Source: CAWJFP01 sp963842155
Lineage (GTDB): Bacteria > Pseudomonadota > Alphaproteobacteria > JACZXZ01
Assembly: GCA_963842155.1 (NCBI GenBank)
Contig: CAWJFP010000008.1
Location: 55,319 to 119,318, forward strand
Reading direction: 5' to 3'
DNA length: 64,000 nt
A program made the translations under genes and the position numbers. The notes beneath the pieces were generated by a model that ran no database searches, had not been told where the DNA came from, and saw only the letters and a program-made list of their open reading frames with translations. Position 1 is the first letter of the stretch; each line of letters begins with the position of its first letter. Below are positions 56,163-64,000 of the stretch, piece by piece.

Positions 56163-58121
56163 ATGTCCCTGAAACTGTCCCGAAACCGACAAGCGCGCGC
56201 CATTTGCCTCGCCGGCGTCGCCGCGTCCTTCGCCGTCTTGCCGGCCCATGCCGATGACGAGACCACGCCCGTTCCGGTGCCCCCCGTGGTGGTGAGCGCC
56301 ACCCGGCTGCCTACGCCCGAGAACGAGGTGGCCAGCAGCGTGACCGTGATCACCAGCGAGGACATCGAGAACATGCAGGCCCGCACGCTTCCCGACCTGC
56401 TCGAGCAGGTGCCCGGGCTCAATGTCGTGCAAACGGGGGGTCCGGGCGAATCCGCCTCCGTCTATATCAGAGGCGCCAACGCAAACCAGACGAAGGTGCT
56501 CATCGACGGCATCGACGCGAGCGATCCGAGCACCGCCGACGGCACCTTCGATTTCGCCCATATCCTGACCTCGGACATCGAGCGCATCGAGGTGCTGCGC
56601 GGGCCGCAAAGCGGCCTCTACGGCGCCGACGCGATCGGCGGCGTCATCAACATCATCACCAAGAAGGGCTCGGGTCCGGCGCAGTTCACCGGCACGCTCG
56701 AGGGCGGCTCGTTCGGCACCTTCAATCAATCCGCCGGCCTGAGCGGGTCGCTCGACCGCTGGAGCTATGCCTTCAACGTCGCGCATTTCCATGCCAACGA
56801 CACGCCGGTGACGCCGTCAGGCGCCGTGCCGGCGGGCGTCAGCGTCCAGGGCGACAGCTACGACAACAAGACCGTCTCGACCAAGCTCGGCGCCGGCCTC
56901 ACCGATAATTTCGACCTCGGCCTCGTCGCGCGCTTCGTGGACACCGCGCTCTTCTTCACCGGCAGCGACTTCTTCGGCATGGCCGAGCCGCTGCAGAGCG
57001 AGGCCGACACCCATCAGCTCTTCACGCGCGGCACGGCGCATCTCGCGCTGTTCGACGGCGTCTTCGAGCAGACCGTGGGCCTCGCCTACACGGACTATCG
57101 CCGTCGCTATTTCGATCCCAATCCGGCGGACATCGCGCTCGGCGGCGATCCGACCTATTACGACGGTGACCGCGTCAAGGTCGACTGGCAAGGCGACATC
57201 AAGCTGACGCCTGGCCAGACCCTGACGCTCGGCGCCGAGCATGAGCTCGACCAGATCAGCGACAGCTCGCCCGTGAGGGCGCGCGTCGCCAACGACGCCG
57301 GCTACGCCCAGCTGCAATCCAGCTTCGGCGAGCGGCTCTTCGACAGCCTGAGCCTGCGCTACGACAACAACGAGCAGTTCGGCGGCAAGGCGACCTGGCG
57401 CGTGGCGCCGGCCTATCTCGTTCCGGAGACCGGCACCAAGCTCAAGGGCACCGTCGGCACCGGCTTCAATCCGCCCACCCTCGACGAGCTCTATGAGAGC
57501 TTCCCCGCCTTCTTCTTCTTCGCCAACCCGAACCTCCAGCCCGAGACGAGCCTGGGCTACGATCTCGGCTTCGAGCAGACCCTGCTCGACAAGAAGCTGC
57601 AGTTCGGCGCCACCTACTTTCACAACGACATCAAGAACCTCATCACCCTCAACGATACGGCGACGAGCTTCGTCAATGTCGGCCGCGCGACCACCTCCGG
57701 CGTCGAGAGCTTCGCCGACTACCGGCCCTGGGCCTGGCTCGATTTCCGCGCCGACTACACCTATACCTTGGCCGAGGACGACATCCTGCATGAGGAGCTG
57801 CTGCGCCGGCCCAGGCACAAAGCCACCCTCAACGCGACCTGGCAGGCGACCGACGCCTTCTCGATCACCGCGACATTGCTCTATGTGGGGCCATGGTACG
57901 ACGCCGACCGCGCGGGCCTCTATACCGGCATGAAGGCGAGCGGCTACGGCCTGGTGAACATCGCCGCCTCTTACGATCTGGGCCATGGCGTGACCGCCTT
58001 CGCGCGCATCGACAATCTGCTCGACCGCCATTACCAGGACCCCATCGGCTTCCAGCATCCGGGCCTGGGCGTCTTCGGCGGACTCAAGGTCACCTTCACC
58101 GCCGACAATTTGGGGCTTTGA
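56163..58121 (+). CDS. btuB: TonB-dependent outer-membrane receptor, BtuB-like
   Basis: 652 residues with a signal peptide (RAICLAGVAASFAVLPAHA). A TonB box-like start (PPVVVSATRLPTPEN) is followed by the plug domain (VASSVTVITSEDIENMQ, VYIRGANANQTKVLIDGI, IEVLRGPQSGLYGADAIGGVINIIT) and a beta barrel ending with an aromatic-poor GGLKVTFTADNLGL. A riboswitch sits upstream and BtuFCD-like genes follow, so it should import cobalamin. It is the first gene of the operon. Confidence 0.92.
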   Translation: MSLKLSRNRQARAICLAGVAASFAVLPAHADDETTPVPVPPVVVSATRLPTPENEVASSVTVITSEDIENMQARTLPDLLEQVPGLNVVQTGGPGESASVYIRGANANQTKVLIDGIDASDPSTADGTFDFAHILTSDIERIEVLRGPQSGLYGADAIGGVINIITKKGSGPAQFTGTLEGGSFGTFNQSAGLSGSLDRWSYAFNVAHFHANDTPVTPSGAVPAGVSVQGDSYDNKTVSTKLGAGLTDNFDLGLVARFVDTALFFTGSDFFGMAEPLQSEADTHQLFTRGTAHLALFDGVFEQTVGLAYTDYRRRYFDPNPADIALGGDPTYYDGDRVKVDWQGDIKLTPGQTLTLGAEHELDQISDSSPVRARVANDAGYAQLQSSFGERLFDSLSLRYDNNEQFGGKATWRVAPAYLVPETGTKLKGTVGTGFNPPTLDELYESFPAFFFFANPNLQPETSLGYDLGFEQTLLDKKLQFGATYFHNDIKNLITLNDTATSFVNVGRATTSGVESFADYRPWAWLDFRADYTYTLAEDDILHEELLRRPRHKATLNATWQATDAFSITATLLYVGPWYDADRAGLYTGMKASGYGLVNIAASYDLGHGVTAFARIDNLLDRHYQDPIGFQHPGLGVFGGLKVTFTADNLGL

Positions 58122-58123
58122 CG

Positions 58124-58981
58124 GTGGCGCGGGCAACTGGGACGAACCCGCGATTTGCGCCGCTGTTTCGCGTCTCGGCGCTGCTCGGTGTCGCGCTCCT
58201 GTCGGCCCTGCTGCTCGGCGCCATGACCGTCGAGGCCGCGCCGCACCGCATCGTCTCGGCCAATCTTTGCGCCGACCGGCTCCTGCTGCAACTGGCGGAT
58301 CGCGCCGATATCGTCTCGGTGAGCCATTATGCGACCGATCCGGACATGTCGACGGTCGCGACGCAGGCGGTCGGCATTCCGCCCAACCATGCCGACGCCG
58401 AGGAGATCCTGGCCTTCCGCCCCGATCTGGTACTGCTCGGCTGGCATGGCTCGCTGACGGCGGGGACGCTGCTGCGCTCGCTTGGCGTTCCCGTCCACGC
58501 CTTGCCCGTGGCAAGCAGCATCGCCGAAGTCCGCGCCGCAATTCGCGGGCTCGCGGCGGCCCTCGACGTGCCGGAACGCGGCGAGCGCATGATCGCCGCC
58601 ATGGATGCGCGCTTCGCGGCGTTGGCGAGCCGACCTCGGCGGCGGCGCGCCGCCATCTATCTCGCGGGCGGCTGGAGTCCCGGCCGCGATAGCCTCGGCG
58701 GCGATCTCCTGACCAGCGCGGGCCTCGTCAATATCGCCGCCGCGGCGGGGATTTCGGGCCTCGGCGGCCTGCCGCTCGAAAGCCTCGTCGCCGCCGGCCC
58801 CGACCTGCTCGTCTTCGAGGAGGTTGCCGACAACGCGCCGTCGATCGCCGGGGCGCTGCTCGCCAATCCGGCGCTCGCGCAGAGCGGCGCCAAAATCCTC
58901 TATATGCCGACCCGTCTCTGGAGCTGCCCCGATCCGGCCATCGCCGAGGCCGCGGCGCTTATCGCCGGAGCCCTGCCGTGA
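58124..58981 (+). CDS. btuF: Cobalamin ABC transporter substrate-binding protein, BtuF-like
   Basis: 285 residues from a GTG two bases after the btuB stop. Signal peptide about 15-40 (ALLGVALLSALLLGAMTVEAAP). The class III binding-protein fold is suggested by HRIVSANLCADRLLLQLADRADIVSVS, AEEILAFRPDLVLLG and LLVFEEVADNAPSIAGALL. It would carry cobalamin in the periplasm to the permease. Its stop overlaps the permease start (GTGA). Confidence 0.88.
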   Translation: MARATGTNPRFAPLFRVSALLGVALLSALLLGAMTVEAAPHRIVSANLCADRLLLQLADRADIVSVSHYATDPDMSTVATQAVGIPPNHADAEEILAFRPDLVLLGWHGSLTAGTLLRSLGVPVHALPVASSIAEVRAAIRGLAAALDVPERGERMIAAMDARFAALASRPRRRRAAIYLAGGWSPGRDSLGGDLLTSAGLVNIAAAAGISGLGGLPLESLVAAGPDLLVFEEVADNAPSIAGALLANPALAQSGAKILYMPTRLWSCPDPAIAEAAALIAGALP

Positions 58982-59946
58982 GGCGACCGCTGCCGGAAAT
59001 CCTGCTCGCCTCGGCGCTGCTCCTGCTTTGCCTCCTCTCGCTCTTCGCCGGCAGCAGCCATCTCCGGCCCTGGCAGCTCTTCGCGGCCGAGCCGGAAGCC
59101 CGCCGCCTGGCGCGGCTCGTGGTGCTCGATATTCGCCTGCCGCGCACGGCGCTGGCGCTCCTCGCCGGCGGCTCGCTCGGCCTCTCGGGCGCGGTGCTGC
59201 AGGGGCTGCTGCGCAATCCTTTGGCGGATGCGGGCATCATCGGCATCTCCGCCTCGGCCTCCCTTGGCGCGGTGCTGGCCTTCTATTTCGGCTTCTGGTC
59301 GGTGGCGGCGGGCGGCATCGTCGGCGGCTTCGTCGGCTTGGCGCTGCTCATGCTGCTGGCCGGGCGCAATGCCGGGACCCTGACCCTCATCCTGGCCGGC
59401 CTGGCGTTATCCAGCCTGGCGGTGGCGCTTACCTCGCTGGCCCTCAACCTCGCCCCCAGCCCGCTCGCCGCCTACGAGATCATGTTCTGGCTGCTCGGCT
59501 CGGTCGCCGACCGGAGCTGGCAGCAGGTGGCCACGGCGGCGCCCTTTATCCTGGCCGGCATCGCCTTGCTGCTGACGACGGGACGCGCGCTCTCGGCGCT
59601 GACGCTCGGCGAGGATGTGGCCCATAGCCTGGGCACCGACTTGCGCCGGCTGCGCTGGTCGGCGGTGGGCGGGACGGCACTCTGCGTCGGCGGCTCGGTG
59701 GCGGTCACCGGCAGCATCGCCTTCGTCGGGCTGGTGGTGCCGCATCTGCTCCGCCCGCTCGTCGGCCATGACCCCGCGCGTCTGCTGCCGATCAGCGCGC
59801 TGGGCGGTGCTGCCCTGCTGCTCTTGGCCGACATCGTCATCCGCGAAGTCTCCATCGGCCAGGAGCTCAAGCTCGGCGTCGCCACCGCCATCATCGGCGC
59901 GCCGTTCTTCCTCTGGCTGGTGCTGCGCCTCAGGAGGGAGGCATGA
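58978..59946 (+). CDS. btuC: FecCD/BtuC-type ABC permease
   Basis: 322 residues with about ten TM helices. FecCD features: DIRLPRTALALLAGGSLGLSGAVLQGLLRNPLADAGIIGI near TM2, VGGTALCVGGSVAVTGSIAFVGLVVPHLLR and the loop that contacts the ATPase. It starts at a GTG overlapping the btuF stop and ends overlapping the ATPase start. It forms the membrane channel of the cobalamin importer. Confidence 0.92.
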   Translation: MRRPLPEILLASALLLLCLLSLFAGSSHLRPWQLFAAEPEARRLARLVVLDIRLPRTALALLAGGSLGLSGAVLQGLLRNPLADAGIIGISASASLGAVLAFYFGFWSVAAGGIVGGFVGLALLMLLAGRNAGTLTLILAGLALSSLAVALTSLALNLAPSPLAAYEIMFWLLGSVADRSWQQVATAAPFILAGIALLLTTGRALSALTLGEDVAHSLGTDLRRLRWSAVGGTALCVGGSVAVTGSIAFVGLVVPHLLRPLVGHDPARLLPISALGGAALLLLADIVIREVSIGQELKLGVATAIIGAPFFLWLVLRLRREA

Positions 59947-60734
59947 ACGCGATAAGCTGGCGCGGGGTGTCGTTGCGCAAGGGCGGCCGCAGCATCCTCG
60001 ACGGCGTCTCGCTCACCGCGGCCGGAGGCGAGGTGCTCGGCATCATCGGGCCGAACGGCGCGGGGAAATCCTCGCTCCTTCGCGCCGCCGCCATGCTCGA
60101 GCCGGGCATGTCGGGCAAGATCGAGATCGACGGCATCGACCTCTCGGAGCTGCCTGCCCGGCGCCGCGCGCGGCTCCTCGCTTTCCTGCCGCAGCAAGCG
60201 GAGGCGGCCTGGCCCATCGCCGTCGAGGAGGCCGTGGCGTTGGGACGCCTGCCCTATCTCGGACCCGCGCAGGCACTCGGCGAGGCCGACCGCGCGGCGG
60301 TGCGCAAGGCCATGGCGGAGGCGGACGTGGCCGCGCTCGCCGGGCGCCCCGTGACGAGCCTCTCGGGCGGCGAGCGCGCGCTCGTGCTGCTCGCCCGCGC
60401 GCTGGCCGTGGATGCGGCGCTCTTGCTGGCCGACGAGCCGACGGCGGCGCTCGATCCCTATCACCAGCTTTTGGTGATGGAGCTTTTCCGCAAGCTCGCC
60501 GCGGGCGGGCGGACCGTCTGCGTGGCGTTGCACGACCTGCCGCTCGCGGTGCGCTTTTGCGACCGGCTCGCGGTCATGATGGCGGGGCGGATCGAGATGG
60601 TGGGCAAGCCCGAGGCCGCGCTCGACGACCGCTCGCTCGAGCGCATCTATGCGATCAGCGGGCGGCGCAGCCGGATCGACGGCCAGAGCCTGCTGATCCC
60701 CTGGGAGCGGCTGCGCACGCCTCAACCGCGGTAG
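59943..60734 (+). CDS. btuD: ABC transporter ATP-binding protein, BtuD-like
   Basis: 263 residues. Walker A GIIGPNGAGKSSLLRAA, signature SLSGGERALVLLARAL, Walker B LLLADEPTAALDPY, and the switch His in VALHDLPLAVRFCD are all present. It powers the BtuC permease. Its start overlaps the btuC stop by four bases. It closes the riboswitch-driven btuBFCD operon. Confidence 0.92.
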   Translation: MNAISWRGVSLRKGGRSILDGVSLTAAGGEVLGIIGPNGAGKSSLLRAAAMLEPGMSGKIEIDGIDLSELPARRRARLLAFLPQQAEAAWPIAVEEAVALGRLPYLGPAQALGEADRAAVRKAMAEADVAALAGRPVTSLSGGERALVLLARALAVDAALLLADEPTAALDPYHQLLVMELFRKLAAGGRTVCVALHDLPLAVRFCDRLAVMMAGRIEMVGKPEAALDDRSLERIYAISGRRSRIDGQSLLIPWERLRTPQPR

Positions 60735-60783
60735 CGCACCGGAGTGGTGACGCGCTCGAACTGACGTACCATTCCAATTCATT

Positions 60784-60811
60784 TTGACGCGTTTCATTTG
60801 CATAGTGTAAA
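60784..60811 (+). promoter_or_regulatory. Possible promoter for the Cys-rich gene cluster
   Basis: TTGACG (60784-60789), a 16-base spacer and TGTAAA (60806-60811) in an AT-rich patch, about 30 bases before the first Cys-rich gene. The -10 box is a 4/6 match. Confidence 0.35.
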
Positions 60812-60839
60812 CAGTATCGGGGCAGTACGGGAGAAAGCC

Positions 60840-61247
60840 ATGGAGCCTCAACATGTTTCGTCGCCTGGCGCCAGGCTTGCTCGACAGGCCACTTGGGCGA
60901 TGGTCATCGGCGCGATGTTCGCGATTTGCGGTCCCGAAACCGCGTCCGCGCAATCCTGTATGGGCTATCTTACGCAGCAATTGCTTCAAGCGAAGCGCAA
61001 CGCGGCAAATTGCGGATTGTCGGACCAGCTGATCGCTTCGATCGATACGCAAAATGACCCGGACGAAGGCGCGAACTGCGATGCACCAATAGACGTGCAG
61101 TCGCAGCAAGAGGCATTCAATCAGTGCTCGCGCGTTTATTATTGCGCCTCCTTCGCCTACAAATGCGCAATCGATCGCGCCAGGAACGGCGAGGAATGCC
61201 AATCTGCAATGCAAGCCTGCCTAGACGAGCATCATGTGCCAAAGTAA
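60840..61247 (+). CDS. Exported Cys-rich hypothetical protein (gene X)
   Basis: 135 residues from an ATG preceded by GGGAGAAAG. An N-terminal segment (ATWAMVIGAMFAICGPETASAQSC) is a signal peptide with cleavage near ASA-QS. The mature part has about 7 Cys (SCMGYL, AANCGL, ANCDAP, NQCSRVYYC, YKC, EECQSAMQAC), so disulfide-bonded and periplasmic or secreted. No family recognised. A short deleted copy lies at 62451-62567. Its GC is lower than the housekeeping genes. Confidence 0.7.
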   Translation: MEPQHVSSPGARLARQATWAMVIGAMFAICGPETASAQSCMGYLTQQLLQAKRNAANCGLSDQLIASIDTQNDPDEGANCDAPIDVQSQQEAFNQCSRVYYCASFAYKCAIDRARNGEECQSAMQACLDEHHVPK

Positions 61248-61346
61248 GCACCATGGCAAAATTGCGTCGTCTTAGTCTTTTCGCTATCGCGGCGGCCACA
61301 ACGCTTGCCTGTTATCGTCGGGGTTGGGCGGACGATGCCTCGCGCT
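61170..61346 (+). repeat. Direct repeat C1: end of gene X plus start of gene Y
   Basis: About 177 bases from ATCGATCGCGCC (last 26 codons of gene X) through GCACCATGGCAAAATTGCG and on to GACGATGCCTCGCGCT. It matches 62491-62667 at roughly 88-90% by eye, in the same orientation. Gene Z lies between the two copies. Confidence 0.85.
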
Positions 61347-61351
61347 GCTGA
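61253..61351 (+). pseudogene. Truncated 5' copy of gene Y
   Basis: A 32-codon frame, MAKLRRLSLFAIAAATTLAC then YRRGWADDASRC and a stop, is the signal-peptide end of the gene Y protein (62574-63302) and stops where the match to gene Y ends. It is the right edge of repeat C1; what follows is gene Z. Confidence 0.7.
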
Positions 61352-61362
61352 TAGGGTTATCC

Positions 61363-62448
61363 GTGGTTCAGTATAAGCAACCGATCTTTGCCGGACTGGC
61401 ACTGGTCGCGATCGCCGCCGTCTCGGCACCGACTAGAGCCGACTCCATCTGTGGCCCCGGACGTCATGTCGGCGCCGAGAGCGACGCTCCCGGGGCGTCA
61501 TGGCAGGGGTGCTGGCCCGACAGCAGCCCGAGTATCAACAGCGCTCCCCCTACGGGCTCGGGCGGCAATTCTGCCGCGACTGTCTTGCAGGGCGCCGGGT
61601 CGGCGCTGCAACTTCTGGATTCAATTTTCAACTCGCGCGGTGAAGATGCCAAGCGAGCCTCGGCTGAATACTGCGATAACCTTCGTCAACGCTGGCAGTA
61701 TCTCCAGAAGGACATGAAGATGCCGCCGGAATTCGGACGCTTCCTGATAAACCAAGGTCTAGCGATCTTGGGAATGATCGACGAACCTGACAAAGCGTGC
61801 CAGGACGGTGACGTTTATATCGATATCCGCCGCCAAACGCTGACGGTCGAGCGCCAGTTGGTGGCCGATTGCGGACAAACCTTCACCGACGGAAACGGTA
61901 ATACGATAGATGCCAGCAACATCGATGAGCGCATAAAAACCGAATTCGAGGATTTTGCTGAACATCGCGATAAAATTTGCAGCCTGGCGCGGGAGAAACT
62001 AGCCGCGGCTACGGAACCGACGCCATCGGTCGCTCCAGCAGTCCCTCCGGTGGTTCCGGCAGTCGCTAAGGCAAACTCCGACTCTTGCGTGGACGTGCAC
62101 AGCAAGCCGGCCGATCAGTGCGGCGGCGACAGCATTACAGTGGAGGCGGTAAACCGCTGCAAAACCGCTCAGAAAGTTTATGTCTGCATCGTCGAACGAC
62201 TCGGGACCGGACTCGGGCAGCGTCGTGTGGGTAGCGATCCGAATAACTGCCAGGACATCGGCCCCCTCTCGCCGGCCGGTTCAAAAGGCGACCGCGATTC
62301 GACATTTTGGTGCTACCCGACGGACCCGCTCCAGGCTGGGTGGCGGATCATTCCGGCGGGGAATTCGGCAGAGCAAAGCACCAACACTGGTCCAAAATGC
62401 GGGGACGACGGCGTCTTTGACGTTGGAGGGATGGCCTGTCCGCAGTAG
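61363..62448 (+). CDS. Exported Cys-containing hypothetical protein (gene Z)
   Basis: 361 residues from a GTG; signal peptide QPIFAGLALVAIAAVSAPTRA. The mature protein contains pairs of Cys (SICGPGRH, GCWPDSS, EYCDNLRQ, KACQDG, ADCGQTF, KICSLA, DSCVDV, DQCGGDS, NRCKTA, VCIVERL and more near the end) and a Pro/Val-rich linker (PSVAPAVPPVVPAVAK). No family recognised. The start is uncertain; a TTG at 61324 lies upstream in frame but inside the repeat. It is the cargo between C1 and C2. Confidence 0.65.
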   Translation: MVQYKQPIFAGLALVAIAAVSAPTRADSICGPGRHVGAESDAPGASWQGCWPDSSPSINSAPPTGSGGNSAATVLQGAGSALQLLDSIFNSRGEDAKRASAEYCDNLRQRWQYLQKDMKMPPEFGRFLINQGLAILGMIDEPDKACQDGDVYIDIRRQTLTVERQLVADCGQTFTDGNGNTIDASNIDERIKTEFEDFAEHRDKICSLAREKLAAATEPTPSVAPAVPPVVPAVAKANSDSCVDVHSKPADQCGGDSITVEAVNRCKTAQKVYVCIVERLGTGLGQRRVGSDPNNCQDIGPLSPAGSKGDRDSTFWCYPTDPLQAGWRIIPAGNSAEQSTNTGPKCGDDGVFDVGGMACPQ

Positions 62449-62450
62449 GC

Positions 62451-62567
62451 GTGCTCCCGAAGCTTGCTCGACAGGCCAGTTGGGCGGTCATCGATCGCGC
62501 CAGGAACGGCGAGGAATGCCAATCGGCGATGCATGCCTGCCTAAGCGGGCATCATGTGCCAAACTAA
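62451..62567 (+). pseudogene. Internally deleted copy of gene X (38-residue open frame)
   Basis: The frame VLPKLARQASWAVIDRARNG (and on to HHVPN, stop) joins gene X codons from the signal-peptide area (RLARQATWAMVIG) straight to its last 26 codons (IDRARNGEECQSAMQAC), with about 255 bases missing in between. The join keeps the reading frame open. It lies at the left edge of repeat C2. Confidence 0.65.
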
Positions 62568-62667
62568 GCAGCCATGGCAAAATTGCGTCGTCTTGGTCTT
62601 TTCGCTGTCGCGGCGGCAATAACGCTTGCGTGTCATCGTCCGGGTTGGGCGGACGATGCCTCGCGCT
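62491..62667 (+). repeat. Direct repeat C2: end of gene X copy plus start of gene Y
   Basis: Second copy of 61170-61346 and the same orientation. Here the gene Y frame continues past the repeat into a full gene, whereas at C1 it stops. The copies differ at about one base in ten. Confidence 0.85.
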
Positions 62668-63302
62668 TTCGCAATCTAAAATACTTTTGCACCGAAACGG
62701 GCATCGATCCATCCGACGGCGTGCTACTGGGATGCATCAATCTGCGCGACGATGCCGATCTCTTGCGCGAGGGCATTCATCAATATGCCGAAACCATTTG
62801 CGCTGCAATCAGCTCGGCCTGCAGATTGATTTCAAACAGGACAAAGCTGGACCTTTATTCGAATTACTCAACATTGCTGGGCTGCGCCGAATATGGCTAC
62901 CAGTGTGGGGGCAGCGAGACCAATCAGCTCAAAGCGGGATGCGATCAAGGAAACATCAATCCTGTGGTCAGCGCTATTGAGCAGATCGAGAACGCCGGCG
63001 GTCGCGTCTCCAATGCGCTTAAGCGTGCAATCCGCGCCTACGTCGAGATTTGTGCAGTCAACAATGACGTCGGCGCAGCAATGGCCCGGGCAAACGCGGA
63101 GCTGACCACCTTCTACAACAATCGACATATCGGCTGCGCCGAGGCTGGCTTCGAGGGCCCCGTCAATGAATGCACTGCCGCCGTCGACAGGCAATGGCAA
63201 TATTTTTCAACCCGAGCCGTACTTGATTGGACGAATTCTCACTCGGTCGTCTCGCAAGTGACGATCGCGACCGTGCGCCGGTGGGCCGGTGCGGGACAAT
63301 GA
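62574..63302 (+). CDS. Exported Cys-rich hypothetical protein (gene Y)
   Basis: 242 residues. N-terminus MAKLRRLGLFAVAAAITLACHRPGWADD is a signal peptide; TLAC is a weak lipobox, so it might be a lipoprotein, but an AxA-like site is also present. The mature part has Cys in YFCTETG, LLGCINL, TICAAISSACRL, LGCAEYGYQCGG, AGCDQG, EICAVN, IGCAEAG and NECTAAV, consistent with several disulfides. The repeated element LGCAEYGYQC / IGCAEAGFEG hints at an internal duplication. No family recognised. Confidence 0.7.
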   Translation: MAKLRRLGLFAVAAAITLACHRPGWADDASRFRNLKYFCTETGIDPSDGVLLGCINLRDDADLLREGIHQYAETICAAISSACRLISNRTKLDLYSNYSTLLGCAEYGYQCGGSETNQLKAGCDQGNINPVVSAIEQIENAGGRVSNALKRAIRAYVEICAVNNDVGAAMARANAELTTFYNNRHIGCAEAGFEGPVNECTAAVDRQWQYFSTRAVLDWTNSHSVVSQVTIATVRRWAGAGQ

Positions 63303-63545
63303 GCATGCTTGTTCTGTACGCTTTGACGCGTTGCGACCGCAATTTAACCCGATGATCGGCACGCGACGGGATTGATCGCGGCTCCCGCTGGCCACCGAGT
63401 CCCGTTCTTGCGGGAAGATTCGAAGTTGCGAGCGCAATTCAGCCGCTACCAGCGTCTGGAGTAATCCGGCGGGCGCCCGCTTGACAAACCGCGACCGTCA
63501 TGCGCTTTTGCCGCCGATCCCGACGCCCCCCGCGAGGCCGCCATC

Positions 63546-63968
63546 ATGCATTCCTACCGTACCCATAGCTGCGGCGAGCTGCGGGCGGCGCATGCCGGCC
63601 GCGAGGCCCGGCTCTCGGGCTGGGTGCATCGCAAGCGCGACCATGGCCAGCTCCTCTTCATCGATCTGCGCGACCATTACGGCATCACGCAATGCGTGCT
63701 CGACGTCTCGAGCCCGCTTTTCGCCGCCATGGAGGCGCTGCGCCTCGAGAGCGTGGTCACCTTCACCGGACAAGTGGTGGCGCGCAGCCCGGAGACGGTC
63801 AACCCGGGGCTGCCGACCGGCGAGGTCGAGCTTCAGCTCCGCGCCTTCGCGCTGCTCTCGGCCGCCGAGCCGCTTCCCCTCCAGGTCAACGCCGACCGCG
63901 AGGACAACGAGGAGATCCGGCTGCGCTACCGCTATCTCGATCTGCGGCGCGAGCGCATGCACCGCAAC
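63546..63968 (+). CDS. aspS: Aspartyl-tRNA synthetase, N-terminal part only
   Basis: 141 codons of the anticodon-binding OB domain and linker: MHSYRTHSCGELRAAHAGREARLSGWVHRKRDHGQLLFIDLRD, then the start of the catalytic region LRYRYLDLRRERMHRN. The protein then breaks off with unrelated codons and a stop at 63978. A full AspRS is about 590 residues. The break coincides with a 13-base adapter-like match, so the gene is probably whole in the cell. Its position after rnd is as expected. Confidence 0.9.
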
Positions 63969-63981
63969 AGCAATACGTAAC
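63969..63981. other. Adapter-like sequence (suspected Oxford Nanopore ligation adapter remnant)
   Basis: AGCAATACGTAAC is identical to the reverse complement of the end of the ONT ligation adapter as I remember it (GTTACGTATTGCT). It begins exactly where aspS stops making sense. The remaining bases to 64000 do not match aspS and may be low-quality adapter or unrelated sequence. Confidence 0.6.
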
Positions 63982-64000
63982 GGCGCTCCGAAACGCTACA

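Noticed and set aside
62574..62640. Gene Y as a lipoprotein
   Set aside because: TLAC is a poor lipobox (Thr at -3, Leu at -2), and an ordinary signal-peptidase site is equally possible. Kept only as an alternative.

Overview
The window is high-GC DNA with dense coding and strong third-position GC bias. It reads as an alphaproteobacterial chromosome, Rhodospirillales- or Rhizobiales-like. The support is a CpdR-type response regulator beside an N-formylglutamate amidohydrolase-like gene, an aa3-type oxidase subunit IV micro-protein, an HdaA homologue, and the housekeeping block purN-purM / DUF2066 / CDP-alcohol phosphatidyltransferase / AI-2E permease / hdaA / CYTH-CHAD / sixA / ppk / ppx / rnd / aspS. 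No rRNA, CRISPR array, transposase or recombinase gene was seen. One tRNA (Val, GAC) is present.

Layout. 1-4.9 kb: N-formylglutamate amidohydrolase (partial), cpdR, a membrane histidine kinase, tRNA-Val, formate-THF ligase and a small protein. 5-10.4 kb: an RND efflux pair in one operon with an inward-rectifier (KirBac-type) K+ channel. 10.3-13.4 kb: a type II restriction-modification island (vsr, C5-methyltransferase, endonuclease, controller-type HTH) lying between two diverged copies of the end of the channel gene. 13.5-17.4 kb: M16 peptidase and a Fic protein with operator-like palindromes. 17.7-20.8 kb: feruloyl-CoA-synthase-like ligase and a thiolase broken by many indels. 20.6-28 kb: an accessory array (RidA, NACHT-like NTPase, GNAT plus flavin monooxygenase, a PD-(D/E)xK-like protein) interrupted four times by copies of the thiolase 3' end. 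28.3-34.9 kb: reverse transsulfuration (CGL and CBS), a sensor kinase with a c-type haem motif, threonine ammonia-lyase and MsrQ. 35-42.4 kb: penicillin-acylase family enzyme, AbiEii-type toxin-antitoxin pair, aldehyde dehydrogenase, CoA-transferase, a palindromic repeat cluster and an alpha/beta hydrolase. 42.4-55.7 kb: purine synthesis, membrane and polyphosphate housekeeping genes. 55.9-60.7 kb: a cobalamin riboswitch driving btuB-F-C-D. 60.8-63.3 kb: a small family of secreted Cys-rich proteins with an internal duplication. 63.5 kb to the end: the start of aspS, which breaks off abruptly.

Two themes stand out. First, at three unrelated loci (10.3/13.3 kb, 20.6-26.5 kb, 61.2/62.5 kb) cargo genes sit between two or more diverged, same-orientation copies of the end of a neighbouring gene, with no integrase in sight. 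This could be a recombinase-free mode of cassette capture, a local duplication history, or a strain-mixing assembly artefact. Second, at least eight genes carry single-base indels that break the frame exactly where protein conservation continues. The window also ends with a 13-base match, from memory, to the Oxford Nanopore ligation adapter inside aspS. The frameshifts in housekeeping genes are therefore better read as sequence errors than as pseudogenes.
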